DNA of 64,000 bases from Thermanaerosceptrum fracticalcis (GTDB lineage: Bacteria > Bacillota > Peptococcia > DRI-13). A program made the position numbers and the translations under genes. The notes under the pieces were generated by a model that was not told where the DNA came from, made no database searches, and saw only the letters and a program-made list of their open reading frames with translations. The stretch is from contig NZ_CP045798.1 in assembly GCF_000746025.2 (NCBI RefSeq), positions 1,164,501 to 1,228,500 of the forward strand, written 5' to 3'. Below, one piece after another: positions 19,104 to 27,865 of this stretch (its first letter is position 1; every line of letters starts with the position of its first letter).

Positions 19104-19130
19104 AAAAAAAGAAAGCTGAAAACAGCTTTC
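19104..19130 (-). terminator. Intrinsic terminator after rpmF
   Basis: GAAAGCTG (19111-19118) and CAGCTTTC (19123-19130) form a stem with a four-base loop; the minus strand continues with seven T. It separates yceD-rpmF from the fapR promoter. Confidence 0.9.
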
Positions 19131-19145
19131 TTTTCGCGGCTAAAC

Positions 19146-19328
19146 TTATTCAGCTTTAGCAATAACTACCCGGTTCTTATAATAACCACATGCAGGGCAT
19201 ACGGCATGGGGCTTTTTAAGCTCATGGCACTGAGGACACTCCATGAATTTAGGTGCTTCAAGTTTCATGATTTCAGCTCTTCTTCTACGATTTCTCGCTT
19301 TGGAACGGCGGTGTTGTTGTACTCCCAC
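19146..19328 (-). CDS. rpmF: Ribosomal protein bL32
   Basis: 60 residues if started at the GTG at 19328, which has GGAGGTGG seven bases upstream and gives [19 protein letters not shown]; the GTG at 19337 abuts the Shine-Dalgarno. Four cysteines in CPQC and CPAC form the zinc-ribbon version of L32. It follows yceD as in many bacteria. Confidence 0.93.
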   Translation of the reverse strand: MGVQQHRRSKARNRRRRAEIMKLEAPKFMECPQCHELKKPHAVCPACGYYKNRVVIAKAE

Positions 19329-19374
19329 TGGTACCACCTCCTCCTTATTCTTTCTAACTTTATTTCCACCCGGG

Positions 19375-19878
19375 TTATTTTTTTAATTTGGCCAGTACTG
19401 CTAAACGCGGATCAACGTTATCCTTGTGGCATTCACAGGTTCCTTCTTTTAGATTCCGGCCACATTGAGGACAAAACCCAGGGCAGTCCGGCTCACAAAG
19501 GGTGCGCATCGGTAAAGAGAGTATGAGATTTTCCTGTACTGCCTCGGTAATATCAATGAAATCACTGTCAAAAACAATAACAGCAGAATCGTCAAGGCCT
19601 TGTTTTTGCAAACAATCACTGGCATGGCAGTACTCTTCAGCAAAAGTGATTTCTACCGGTACTTTTACTTCATCCAAACAACGACTACATGTGGTGAGAG
19701 CAGATGTCTTAAGGTTAACATTCAGTTCCAGGACATTTCCTGTATTGGTGATTTTACCTTTTACCTTGATGGGCTCTACAAAGGAGAATTCACTAATAGC
19801 GGGAACCTCTTGCAAGACAAACTCAAACTGTTCCTCGGCACCTGGATGTTTTCTTAAATCACCGACATTTATTTTCAT
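19375..19878 (-). CDS. yceD: YceD family (DUF177) protein
   Basis: 167 residues. Family motif [20 protein letters not shown] mid-protein, and a C-terminal cysteine-rich end ([15 protein letters not shown]) that probably binds zinc. DUF177 proteins are widely linked to rpmF and large-subunit rRNA accumulation. ATG preceded by AAGGTGATTTCTC. Confidence 0.88.
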   Translation of the reverse strand: MKINVGDLRKHPGAEEQFEFVLQEVPAISEFSFVEPIKVKGKITNTGNVLELNVNLKTSALTTCSRCLDEVKVPVEITFAEEYCHASDCLQKQGLDDSAVIVFDSDFIDITEAVQENLILSLPMRTLCEPDCPGFCPQCGRNLKEGTCECHKDNVDPRLAVLAKLKK

Positions 19879-19981
19879 GAGAAATCACCTTGCCATTTAA
19901 GGCTGACCAAAGAATGCCTTGAATAAAAACCTGCATTTCATTATACAAAGATAAATATTCCTTGTCAAGAAAACACAGAGT

Positions 19982-20977
19982 TTAAGCTAAGTCCTGACAT
20001 GCCGTGATGGCTGTGGTATTTACTATATCGTCGACACTGCAGCCCCTGGACAAATCGTTGACAGGTTTGGCCATTCCTTGCAAGACCGGTCCTACAGCTT
20101 CTGCCCCGGCCAGGCGCTGTACCAGTTTATACCCGATATTGCCCGCTTGCAGGTCGGGGAAAACCAGGACATTGACTTTACCGGCCACAGGGCTTCCCGG
20201 TGCTTTAGACTGGCCTACTTTAGGCACGATGGCGGCATCAGCCTGCAGTTCACCATCGACCATCAAGTCAGGATATTTTTCTTTAGCAATGGCAGTGGCT
20301 TTTACTACCTTATCGACCAGTTCGTGGGAGGCACTTCCCTTGGTCGAGAAAGATAACATACCCACTCTTGGTTCAAAACCCACCAGGGCCTTAGCCGTTT
20401 TGGCCGATGCATAGGCAATTTCCGCCAGCTGTTCCGCAGTAGGATTGGGGTTTACGGCACAGTCGGCAAAAACCATAATACCGTTTTCACCGTATTCTGT
20501 CTTGGGCGTAATCATGATAAAGGCACCAGAAACCACAGAAATACCCGGCGCGGTTTTAATGATTTGTAGAGCAGGACGTAAAACATCACCCGTAGTATTT
20601 TGCGCCCCCGCCACCATACCATCGGCGTCACCTTTGTAGACCATCATGGAACCAAAATATAAGGTGTTTTTCATTTGGGTTTGGGCTTCTTCTAAAGAAA
20701 GGCCTTTTTTCTTACGCAGTTCACAAAATTCTTCACTGTAGGCTTTATATTTCGGTGATTTTATAGGATCTATGACGGTTACGCCGGTTAGGTCAGCTCC
20801 TACCCTGGCAGCTACCTGCCGTACTTCATTTTCCTCCCCCAGTAAAATTATTTTGGCCAGGCCTTCTTTTGTGATAATCCCGGCAGCTTTTACAGTACGT
20901 TCTTCTGTTCCTTCCGCCAGAACGATGGTCCTGTTATTCTGTTTAGCCTTGGCTTTAATTTGTTCAATGAGATTCAT
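19982..20977 (-). CDS. pta: Phosphate acetyltransferase
   Basis: 331 residues, the short single-domain Pta. It interconverts acetyl-CoA and acetyl phosphate. [53 protein letters not shown] and [20 protein letters not shown] are typical. ackA, usually the next gene in relatives, is not present between pta and yceD. A paralogous phosphate butyryltransferase is less likely given these motifs. Confidence 0.92.
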   Translation of the reverse strand: MNLIEQIKAKAKQNNRTIVLAEGTEERTVKAAGIITKEGLAKIILLGEENEVRQVAARVGADLTGVTVIDPIKSPKYKAYSEEFCELRKKKGLSLEEAQTQMKNTLYFGSMMVYKGDADGMVAGAQNTTGDVLRPALQIIKTAPGISVVSGAFIMITPKTEYGENGIMVFADCAVNPNPTAEQLAEIAYASAKTAKALVGFEPRVGMLSFSTKGSASHELVDKVVKATAIAKEKYPDLMVDGELQADAAIVPKVGQSKAPGSPVAGKVNVLVFPDLQAGNIGYKLVQRLAGAEAVGPVLQGMAKPVNDLSRGCSVDDIVNTTAITACQDLA

Positions 20978-21151
20978 TAGTATATCCCCCTCTGGTATAA
21001 TTTACATAACTAGAAAATGATTCTCCAAAAATCGCAGAATTCCTATTCCTTTAGCAGTATTTTTTTATAAAAATAACATCTTTATGTAAATCCCCGGATT
21101 AAATATTTCACCTGAGTCAGCTTTTCATAATAAGGAGGTCACAATAAAATC

Positions 21152-22423
21152 ATGAATATTGCCGGTATTATTGCCGAATACAACCCCTTCCACCTGGGTC
21201 ATTTGTATCACCTGCAAGAAACAAGAAAAAAGACGGCCGCCGAAGGGATTATTTGTGTAATGAGCGGTCATTTTGTGCAGCGTGGTGAACCTTCTCTTGT
21301 CAATAAATGGGCCAGAGCCGAAATGGCCCTGGCCCACGGCGCAGATCTGGTCCTGGAATTACCCGCCCTTTATGCCACGAGGAGCGCCTACTGGTTTGCC
21401 AGGGGCGGGGTGGAAACCCTGGCCCATACCGGCATAGTGACCCACCTCTCCTTCGGGGTAGAAGCATTAGAACCGGAAGTTCTGGAAAAGGCCGCCGGGT
21501 TGTTAGCCCAGGAAACTTCCGACTTCCAGGCGAACTTAAAGAACTTTCTAGACGAAGGCCTGTCCTTTCCGAAAGCCAGAGCCCAGGCTTTGTCCTTAAA
21601 AATACCCGAGGGAGAAGGAATTTGGCATCAGCCCAACATCATCTTAGCCCTCTCCTATTTACGAACCATCAAAGAAAAAAAACTGGCCATCAAACCAGTG
21701 ATCATTGAGCGTCAGGGGGCAGGTTACCATGATAAAAACTTAATCCCCGGAAAATATGCCAGTGCTTCAGCTATACGGGAAGAGCTGTTTAAGGCCCCAG
21801 AGCCTAAGGAGGTTTCCCTTAAAAAAGTGGAGGAATTTTTACCCCAGGCCGCAATCACAATTCTCCACAGGGAATTCGCTGCAGGCCGGGGCCCCCTTTC
21901 CCTGGAAGATTTTGCTCCTCAACTGCTGACCCTTTTGAGGCGAAGTGAATTACTGGAACTACAAAGGATTATTGATATCAAAGAAGGATTGGAGAACCGT
22001 ATCCGGTCAGCAGCTAATACTGCTACAAGTATCCGGGATTTTTTAACTAAACTTAAAACCAAAAGGTATACCTATACCCGTTTACAGCGTTTTCTCATCC
22101 ATCTTCTATTGAATTACACCATGGATAAAGAAGCATACCTGGCAGAAGGGCCCCCTTATCTCCGTGTACTAGGTTTTACCTCCCAGGGACGTAAGCTTTT
22201 AAAAATAATAAAAGGGAACTCCCCGCTACCCGTTATCACCAAAGGGGGCCATGCCCAAAAATATCTTACAAACTGTAAAAATTTCAGCACCTTCTGGGAA
22301 ATGGAGATAAAGGCCACCAATCTCTACACTCTACTCTATTCAGAGCCCAAACAAAGATTGGGAAATTTAGATTATCTGAAAGGCCCCGTTTATATCCCCG
22401 ACAACCGCCATCCGATATCTTAA
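21152..22423 (+). CDS. tmcAL: tRNA(Met) cytidine acetate ligase
   Basis: 423 residues (YlbM). Makes acetyl-AMP from acetate and acetylates the wobble cytidine of elongator tRNA-Met. N-terminal nucleotidyltransferase motifs EYNPFHLGHLYHL and MSGHFVQRGEPSLVNKWARAEMAL; GTDLVLELP-like GADLVLELP follows. Divergent from pta across 174 bases. AAGGAGGTC lies 13 bases before the ATG, an unusually long spacing. The final codons RHPIS and stop are made of heptamer repeat sequence, so the C-terminus appears to have been rewritten by a repeat. Confidence 0.9.
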   Translation: MNIAGIIAEYNPFHLGHLYHLQETRKKTAAEGIICVMSGHFVQRGEPSLVNKWARAEMALAHGADLVLELPALYATRSAYWFARGGVETLAHTGIVTHLSFGVEALEPEVLEKAAGLLAQETSDFQANLKNFLDEGLSFPKARAQALSLKIPEGEGIWHQPNIILALSYLRTIKEKKLAIKPVIIERQGAGYHDKNLIPGKYASASAIREELFKAPEPKEVSLKKVEEFLPQAAITILHREFAAGRGPLSLEDFAPQLLTLLRRSELLELQRIIDIKEGLENRIRSAANTATSIRDFLTKLKTKRYTYTRLQRFLIHLLLNYTMDKEAYLAEGPPYLRVLGFTSQGRKLLKIIKGNSPLPVITKGGHAQKYLTNCKNFSTFWEMEIKATNLYTLLYSEPKQRLGNLDYLKGPVYIPDNRHPIS

Positions 22424-22607
22424 TACGATTTCCGATATCCGTTTTCGTTATCCGATGTCTTTTTTTGACGAATACGACTTCGCCTCCCGCATCCGACGTC
22501 CGAGTTTAATTGCTTCCTAGTTCATGCTCTAGCAAAACATTATCGGAAGTCGGCAGTCGGAGAGCGGAAGTCGGTTAACAGTTCACTGTTCACGGTTAAC
22601 GGTTAAC
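22409..22607. repeat. Composite heptamer repeat element (copy 3)
   Basis: Fills the convergent gap between tmcAL and ylbK and overlaps both stop codons. Left arm CCGATAT-type units from 22410; then a non-heptamer block at 22457-22489 that is almost identical to 47071-47102; a core at 22501-22551 shared with copy 1; then right-arm CGG units (CGGAAGT, CGGCAGT, CGGTTAA, CGGTTAA) to 22607. Confidence 0.85.
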
Positions 22608-23394
22608 AATTATGCTTTGGGGCAAAACCTTCAATTACTCTTTTGATTAACTCTATTTTATTTTCCGCAGCAAGCCTGCCTCTTTTTATACATTCCCCGG
22701 CTTTGGAAAAATCAGCAGTAGAAATATCGCTAACATCAGGGTTGATGATAACATCACACAACTCAAGACAGGGTTTACAGGCTTCTCTCTCCATAATTTC
22801 AATGGACTGCATAATGACGGCATAGATATTATTAATTTCTATTTTTTGAGGTGACCAGAGCTTTACATCAACGCCGATAATAATATCCGCTCCCATTTCT
22901 TTCAAAATACCCACAGGAAGCCTTTCCGTCACGGCGCCGTCTACCAATAGTCTATCATTGATACAAACAGGGTTGAAAACACCGGGTACTGACATGCTGG
23001 CCCGTACAGCGGAGGCCACATCCCCTTCACGGAAAATGACCTTTTCACCTCTTTCGATATCTGTAGCCACGATGGCCAAGGGTATATTCAGTTCGGAAAA
23101 TTTTTTGTTGTGGGTGAGTAAACGAATAATGGCCATAGCATTATCCCCTTTTAAGAGACCGAGCCTGGGCAAGTTTACATCAAGAAAAAGTGCCTGGTTG
23201 AGGTTAAGAGCCAGTTTCTCCATTAATTGCAAATCTGCCCCGGCTGCATAGGCGGCACCGATGATGGCGCCCATACTGGAACCTGCAATCATATCGATAG
23301 GAATATTCTCATTGGTTAAAACCTGTAAAACCCCTATATGGGCTAATCCCTTGGCTCCACCAGCCCCCAAAGCCAGCCCGATTTTTGGACGCAT
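22603..23394 (-). CDS. Patatin-like phospholipase/esterase (RssA/YlbK type)
   Basis: 263 residues. Catalytic dyad motifs of patatins: glycine-rich LALGAGGAKGLAHIG, nucleophile GSSMG, and the aspartate in LLVDGAV. Bacterial YlbK/RssA proteins are cytosolic and their substrate is not known. The ATG at 23394 (MRPKIGLAL) is preferred because AGGTGA lies six bases before it. The stop codon lies in repeat sequence. Divergent from ylbJ, as in Bacillus where ylbK and ylbJ are neighbours. Confidence 0.85.
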   Translation of the reverse strand: MRPKIGLALGAGGAKGLAHIGVLQVLTNENIPIDMIAGSSMGAIIGAAYAAGADLQLMEKLALNLNQALFLDVNLPRLGLLKGDNAMAIIRLLTHNKKFSELNIPLAIVATDIERGEKVIFREGDVASAVRASMSVPGVFNPVCINDRLLVDGAVTERLPVGILKEMGADIIIGVDVKLWSPQKIEINNIYAVIMQSIEIMEREACKPCLELCDVIINPDVSDISTADFSKAGECIKRGRLAAENKIELIKRVIEGFAPKHNC

Positions 23395-23522
23395 GGGCAT
23401 CACCTGTTACTTTTAGTCTGGTAAGATTTTACTTCTTTTAAGGTTGTTTCGTCAATCTCATGGTCTAGCTGCCTCTCTTGACCAATATACTCTATAGAGA
23501 GTGACTGTCAGGGAGGAAAGAT

Positions 23523-24752
23523 ATGCTCACCCTTTGGTTAAAAATAAAAAGAAATATTCTCTCTCTTCTCTATGCTTTAGGCGCCGTGGTCTTGGTAAGC
23601 GCCATGATGATCTGGCCCCAGCAGACTTATGAGGGTGCACGTTTTGGTTTAAATATCTGGCTAACCATTTTGGTCCCTTCCCTTTTTCCTTTTTTTATCA
23701 TTGCCGAGATCCTTTTAAATCTGGGAGTGGTCAATTTTTTGGGTGTTTTATTGGAACCTGTTATGCGTCCCTTGTTTAATCTTCCCGGCACTGCTTCCTT
23801 CGTCATCGCCATGGGTTTTACTTCCGGTTTTCCTATGGGAGCGGTAATGACCAAACGTTTATGTGAAGAAAAGTGCTGTACACTGGCTGAAGGTGAACGC
23901 CTGGTAGCTTTCACCAATAATTCGAGTCCCCTTTTTATTCTTGTGGCAGTAGCCGTGGGAATGTTCAATAATCCAGGTTTAGGACTGGTATTGGCCGTTT
24001 CCCATTACACCGCCAATATTATTTTAGGAATTATTTTAGGATTCTTATCCCCCAGAACCCGTGTACAAAGCACAGGAAGCGGGAACATCATGCTTAAGAG
24101 CATCCGGGCACTCCTTCACGTGCAAAGAACCCGAAAACCCTGGGGACAACTGTTGGGGGATTCTATCAGAAACAGTATTAATACCATGGCTTTAATTGGT
24201 GGCTTTGTCATCATCTTCGCCGTCATCATCAAGGTTTTGACTGTTTCCATGCTCATCCGGTATTTGACGTCGATTTTGATCCTGCCCTTGAAGATGGTAG
24301 GATTTGATCCCTCAGCTGGATTAGCCTTAGCTACAGGCTTCTTTGAAATGACTCTTGGTCTCAAGGAAAGCTCCCTGCTGGCCTCATCTATACAGGAAAA
24401 AGCGGCGGTAGCCGGTATGCTCCTGGGGTGGAGCGGTCTTTCCATTCAAGCGCAGGTTACCAGTATCCTGTCAGGCTCGGGTATTCTCCCTTACCTTTAT
24501 TACTGGGGGCGAATCTTCCAAAGCCTCTTAGGAGGAGTCCTGGCCTATTTCCTGGCTGCTACACCTCTCTTATTATCGCAAGTATCCGTACCGGCTTTTT
24601 CCTGGGAAGTGGGGCAAAGCAATCTTGTGTTTACAGCTTTTCATCATTTTACCGGCGCAGTATATATGCTGGTATTTGTACTCTCTGCCTTGTTTATTCT
24701 TTCGCTTCTCGTAATCATTTGGGACCTAATCCGCCGTCTGGTCTTTTCATAA
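23523..24752 (+). CDS. ylbJ: Sporulation integral membrane protein YlbJ
   Basis: 409-residue polytopic membrane protein with about eight hydrophobic segments and two gate-like (nucleoside recognition) motifs: ILVPSLFPFFIIAEIL and GFTSGFPMGAVMTKRLCEE, then TNNSSPLFIL. In Bacillus YlbJ is a sigma-E product needed for spore cortex. Start ATG after GGAGGAAAGAT. A sigma-E promoter was looked for in 23404-23522 but no convincing match was seen. Confidence 0.9.
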   Translation: MLTLWLKIKRNILSLLYALGAVVLVSAMMIWPQQTYEGARFGLNIWLTILVPSLFPFFIIAEILLNLGVVNFLGVLLEPVMRPLFNLPGTASFVIAMGFTSGFPMGAVMTKRLCEEKCCTLAEGERLVAFTNNSSPLFILVAVAVGMFNNPGLGLVLAVSHYTANIILGIILGFLSPRTRVQSTGSGNIMLKSIRALLHVQRTRKPWGQLLGDSIRNSINTMALIGGFVIIFAVIIKVLTVSMLIRYLTSILILPLKMVGFDPSAGLALATGFFEMTLGLKESSLLASSIQEKAAVAGMLLGWSGLSIQAQVTSILSGSGILPYLYYWGRIFQSLLGGVLAYFLAATPLLLSQVSVPAFSWEVGQSNLVFTAFHHFTGAVYMLVFVLSALFILSLLVIIWDLIRRLVFS

Positions 24753-24778
24753 ATTTCTGCATTGTACTACATTCAGAA

Positions 24779-24813
24779 AAAAGCCCAATCACTCCAATGT
24801 GACCAGGCTTTTC
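24779..24813 (+). terminator. Terminator after ylbJ
   Basis: AAAAGCC (24779-24785) pairs with GGCTTTT (24806-24812), with an inner TCAC/GTGA stem. T-rich on both sides, so it could act on both strands. Confidence 0.7.
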
Positions 24814-24878
24814 TTATTGCAAAATATAACGACTCTATAGTATGTTACAGCAAAGAACATTAATATATGTTATATGTT

Positions 24879-24913
24879 CGGTGATCGGGACACGGTGATC
24901 GGAGAACGGAGTT
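24879..24913. repeat. Five-unit heptamer array (copy 4)
   Basis: Five uninterrupted units in frame: CGGTGAT 24879, CGGGACA 24886, CGGTGAT 24893, CGGAGAA 24900, CGGAGTT 24907. It ends one base before the stop codon of the next gene. Confidence 0.8.
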
Positions 24914-24914
24914 G

Positions 24915-25376
24915 TCAGCTTTTCTTCTCTCTGATATTATGCCTTAATTCTTCCCGCCCTTTTTTAACGACCTGCAGGGTTTTTTCCAGTTCCATCTGTA
25001 ATTGAGCCATAACCTCGTCAGCATAGGAGAATGCCCCCTGGGTAACTTCCCGGGCCACATTCTTAGCACTGTCTATGATTTCATCCCCCTGGGCTTTGGC
25101 CAGCTTCACAATTTCACTTTCCCCGGCAATTCTCTGGAGTTTATTTTTGGCAGTTTCAATAATGGCTTCCCCTTCTTTTTCCGCATCCTTCAGGATACGC
25201 TCTCTCTCCCTGATAATCCACTCCGCCTCACGTACCGCTTCCGGCAGCATGGCCCGGAATTTATCCAAAAAGTTATAAAGCGTATCTTCATGGATGATGA
25301 CCTTCCCTGTCATGGGAATACGAGAGCATTCTTCCACAACTACCTCAAATTCTTCTAATAAACGTACAATCTCCAT
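24915..25376 (-). CDS. Coiled-coil protein of unknown function (ATPase-subunit-like)
   Basis: 153 residues, rich in Glu, Lys and Ala, with heptad-like hydrophobic spacing through most of its length. After a short N-terminal region, MLPEAVREAEWIIRERERIL starts a long helix resembling the stalk subunits of F/V-type ATPases or DivIVA-like proteins. Good start: AGGAGGAATAAGGT before ATG. Similar proteins lie near rsmD/coaD/ylbJ in Clostridia, so it may have a role in the cell envelope or sporulation, but no function is established. Confidence 0.7.
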   Translation of the reverse strand: MEIVRLLEEFEVVVEECSRIPMTGKVIIHEDTLYNFLDKFRAMLPEAVREAEWIIRERERILKDAEKEGEAIIETAKNKLQRIAGESEIVKLAKAQGDEIIDSAKNVAREVTQGAFSYADEVMAQLQMELEKTLQVVKKGREELRHNIREKKS

Positions 25377-25397
25377 ACCTTATTCCTCCTACCCACA

Positions 25398-25952
25398 TCA
25401 GTTAGGTTGATAATACCAGACAAGGGTATCTCCATAACTGCTTTTTTTGACAAGTTCTAACTTACCATAACTCTTCTCAAGGGGTGTATTACGGTCACTT
25501 TCAACGACCACAGCAGTGTTTGTTTTCAGAAGAGTAGAAATTCCCAGCTTGCTTAATACCGGTTCATACAAACCTTTGTCATACGGGGGGTCCAGAAAGA
25601 TAATATCAAGGCTGAAAGCAGGTTCCTCTTCTAACATACCTAGCAAAGAACCAGCATTCATATTAAAGACCCTGGCCTTTTCCGCTAAACGGCAATGCAT
25701 TAAATTTTCTTTAATGATAGAGCAGGCCTTGTTATTAATGTCGTTAAACAAACAAAATTTGCTGCCCCGGCTTAGCGCTTCAATACCTAAAGCACCCGTC
25801 CCCGCGAACAAATCGAGAACAACCGCATCAATCGTTTTCGCACCCAGGACGTTAAAAATCGCTTCCCGGACCCTGTCCAGGGTGGGCCTGGTGGTTAAGC
25901 CTTTCAGGCACTTGAGTTTATGGCCTTTGGCCTCCCCGGCAATAATCCGCAT
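25398..25952 (-). CDS. rsmD: 16S rRNA (guanine966-N2)-methyltransferase
   Basis: 184-residue SAM-dependent methyltransferase. SAM-binding VLDLFAGTGALGIEALSRG and the catalytic IIFLDPPYDKG (DPPY) motif identify RsmD. coaD, the usual partner downstream, is not here; the coiled-coil gene follows after 21 bases. Confidence 0.92.
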   Translation of the reverse strand: MRIIAGEAKGHKLKCLKGLTTRPTLDRVREAIFNVLGAKTIDAVVLDLFAGTGALGIEALSRGSKFCLFNDINNKACSIIKENLMHCRLAEKARVFNMNAGSLLGMLEEEPAFSLDIIFLDPPYDKGLYEPVLSKLGISTLLKTNTAVVVESDRNTPLEKSYGKLELVKKSSYGDTLVWYYQPN

Positions 25953-26056
25953 ATGTAAAATTCACTTCCCTTATAATAACAAATTATAACACATATATAC
26001 ATTATTCACGATATCTTTCATGCTAAACCTCATATTACCTACTTTCGTCAAACATA

Positions 26057-26164
26057 TTGATACTCCTTTTTGTTCATACTATAAAAGGAGACTATTCCCG
26101 GACAAATTCTTCCTTCCTCATCTATCCCACTCATGAATGCTCACGCTAAGTGAGCATTTTTTTT
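26057..26164 (+). ncRNA. Candidate small RNA with promoter, inverted repeat and terminator
   Basis: On the plus strand TTGATA (26057-26062), 17 bases, then TATAAA (26080-26085). An inverted repeat CTCCTTTT/AAAAGGAG (26063-26070, 26083-26090) spans the spacer and -10. A perfect 9-bp stem AATGCTCAC/GTGAGCATT (26136-26158) with eight T closes the unit. No gene reads into it, so a transcript of about 70 nt is inferred, with pyrimidine-rich CTTCCTTCCTC that could pair with Shine-Dalgarno sequences. Not matched to any known family. Confidence 0.4.
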
Positions 26165-26170
26165 AAGCAT

Positions 26171-26190
26171 AAAAAAAGCCCAAAAAGGGC
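26171..26190 (-). terminator. Terminator of the small 26200 gene
   Basis: GCCC/GGGC stem (26178-26181, 26187-26190) followed on the minus strand by seven T. Confidence 0.75.
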
Positions 26191-26199
26191 CTAAAGAAT

Positions 26200-26376
26200 T
26201 CATTCGCCAGGATATACTTCATAGGTGCCAGGCCGTTCAGTGAGGTTACCTTTAACACCTGAAATTTTGAAGAATTGTTTTTCAGTTTTCCTGGTGACCA
26301 TCTCTGAGGCAAACTCGGTACTAGCGGTTCTCTTATTAATCTTTCCCATTAATCTTGAGGATTTATTGTTCATCAC
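26200..26376 (-). CDS. Small basic protein of unknown function
   Basis: 58 residues if the GTG at 26376 is used (AAGGGGG nine bases upstream), or 57 from the adjacent ATG. It begins MNNKSSRLMGKINKRTAST and ends RPGTYEVYPGE, is Lys/Arg/Ser/Thr rich and has no hydrophobic segment. It has its own ribosome binding site and a strong terminator right after the stop, which argues that it is real. It lies between rsmD and gpr, beside spore genes, so a spore role is possible. I do not recognise the family. Confidence 0.6.
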   Translation of the reverse strand: MMNNKSSRLMGKINKRTASTEFASEMVTRKTEKQFFKISGVKGNLTERPGTYEVYPGE

Positions 26377-26500
26377 TAATTTATTCCCCCTTTATTTTTA
26401 TATTTTATTGTGCCCTTAAACAGCACTGTTAATGTATGAAACATAAATTCTCGAGAGCGGGGAAAACTTTAAGTGAAGTTTGTGAAGGAGGTTAAAAAGC

Positions 26501-27487
26501 ATGCAAAAAAGCGAACTTTATAAATTAATGGGTATTAAACTGGACCTTGCCGTGGAAGCCCATGAAATCCTTAGGGGTGAAGTGGGCAGGGAAATCCCCG
26601 GCGTAAAAATGGACGAAGAGCGTTATGAAAATGCTGTGGTCAAGACCATTACCATTTTAGACGAGCAAGGCGCCCAGATTATGGGCCGGGCTCCCGGTAC
26701 TTATGTAACTCTGGAGTCAAGGGAAATTCGTGACAACAATAAAATGGTACATAAACAGATAGGTGAAATTCTCGCTAATAAACTAAAAGAAATCCTTCCT
26801 TTAAGAGAAGATTCTACCGTATTAATTGTAGGCTTGGGTAACTGGAACGCCACACCCGATGCTTTGGGGCCAAAAGTAGTAGAATTGTCTATGGCCACAC
26901 GTCATCTATTCCATTATGCCCCGGAAGAACTGCGGCAGGGCTTGCGTTCCGTATGCGTGTTAGCTCCCGGAGTTTTAGGCTTAACGGGTATTGAAACGGC
27001 AGAAATTATCAAAGGTACCGTGGACCGCGTCCAGCCTGACCTTGTGATTTGCATAGACGCCCTGGCAGCAGGAAGTGTGGAGCGAATAAATTCTTCTCTC
27101 CAGGTAGCTACTACCGGTATCAACCCTGGGTCGGGCGTAGGCAATAAACGCATAGGTATTAATCAGGAAACCATGGGTGTACCTGTGGTGGCTATTGGTG
27201 TACCGACGGTAGTTCATGCCGGTATTATCGCCCACCAGGCAATGGAGAAATTATTTAATCATTTACAAACCACGCCTGCCTTACAAGATGTCTATCATGC
27301 CCTGAGACCAGTAGCTGTTAATGAAATGATTAATGATGTTTTGGAACCTTTCGGCGGCCAACTCATGGTTACACCTAAAGAGATCGATGAACAAATCAGC
27401 AACACGGCAAGAATTATTGCCATGGCCTTGGCGATGGCCTTACACCCGGGAATGCCTGAAGATGAGGTAGAACATTACTTGCACTGA
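26501..27487 (+). CDS. gpr: Germination protease GPR
   Basis: 328-residue aspartic-type endoprotease that degrades SASPs at germination. The self-processing region LDLAVEAHE at residues 14-22, VVKTITILDE, NWNATPDALGPKVV and CIDALAAGSVERI follow the GPR pattern. Preceded by GAAGGAGGTTAAAAAGC. It converges on genes for its own substrates, the SASPs at 27613 and 27866, which share a bidirectional terminator with it. The stop codon is the first part of a heptamer array. Confidence 0.95.
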   Translation: MQKSELYKLMGIKLDLAVEAHEILRGEVGREIPGVKMDEERYENAVVKTITILDEQGAQIMGRAPGTYVTLESREIRDNNKMVHKQIGEILANKLKEILPLREDSTVLIVGLGNWNATPDALGPKVVELSMATRHLFHYAPEELRQGLRSVCVLAPGVLGLTGIETAEIIKGTVDRVQPDLVICIDALAAGSVERINSSLQVATTGINPGSGVGNKRIGINQETMGVPVVAIGVPTVVHAGIIAHQAMEKLFNHLQTTPALQDVYHALRPVAVNEMINDVLEPFGGQLMVTPKEIDEQISNTARIIAMALAMALHPGMPEDEVEHYLH

Positions 27488-27518
27488 ACCGATCACCGTG
27501 ACCCGTGACCAGTAACAA
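27484..27518. repeat. Heptamer array starting in the gpr stop codon (copy 5)
   Basis: CTGAACC 27484, GATCACC 27491, GTGACCC 27498, GTGACCA 27505, GTAACAA 27512, all in 7-base register. The TGA of gpr (27485-27487) is within the first unit. Confidence 0.7.
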
Positions 27519-27566
27519 AATTTCCTTACAGTAAAAGAAGGGTAACTCCAGTTTTAACGGTCTTAA

Positions 27567-27608
27567 CAAAAAAACAAGCAGAGGAATGTCCCCTGCTTGT
27601 TTTTTTAT
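27567..27608. terminator. Bidirectional terminator between gpr and SASP genes
   Basis: ACAAGCAG (27574-27581) and CTGCTTGT (27593-27600) with A-tract on one side and T-tract on the other, serving both convergent transcripts. Confidence 0.9.
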
Positions 27609-27612
27609 TTAC

Positions 27613-27828
27613 TTAGAATTGTTGACCTTTAGCCAGAGCCTCTTCGGCGAACTGGACCATCTTTCTGGTCATATAACCTCCCACATAACCGTTTTGACGG
27701 GAAGTGAGCTGGCCTTTGTCGATTTGTGCATAGTTGGTCAAACCTAATTCACTGGCAATTTCAAACTTTAGTCTGTCCAGACCTTGAGCAGCGCCTTGAA
27801 CAGCAGGAGTATTGGTGTTTCTTGGCAT
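27613..27828 (-). CDS. Alpha/beta-type small acid-soluble spore protein 1
   Basis: 71 residues. Protects spore DNA. The GPR cleavage region KFEIASELGL and the second conserved block NGYVGGYMTRKMVQFAEEAL are complete. Lies 37 bases downstream of a near-identical paralogue, probably in one transcript. Confidence 0.95.
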   Translation of the reverse strand: MPRNTNTPAVQGAAQGLDRLKFEIASELGLTNYAQIDKGQLTSRQNGYVGGYMTRKMVQFAEEALAKGQQF

Positions 27829-27865
27829 TGATTATTCACCTCCTTTCAAGCGTAAAACACACCAA

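Noticed and set aside
26225-26419. Plus-strand 64-codon frame upstream of gpr
   Set aside because: It is the shadow of the better supported minus-strand gene 26200-26376, which has its own ribosome binding site and terminator.
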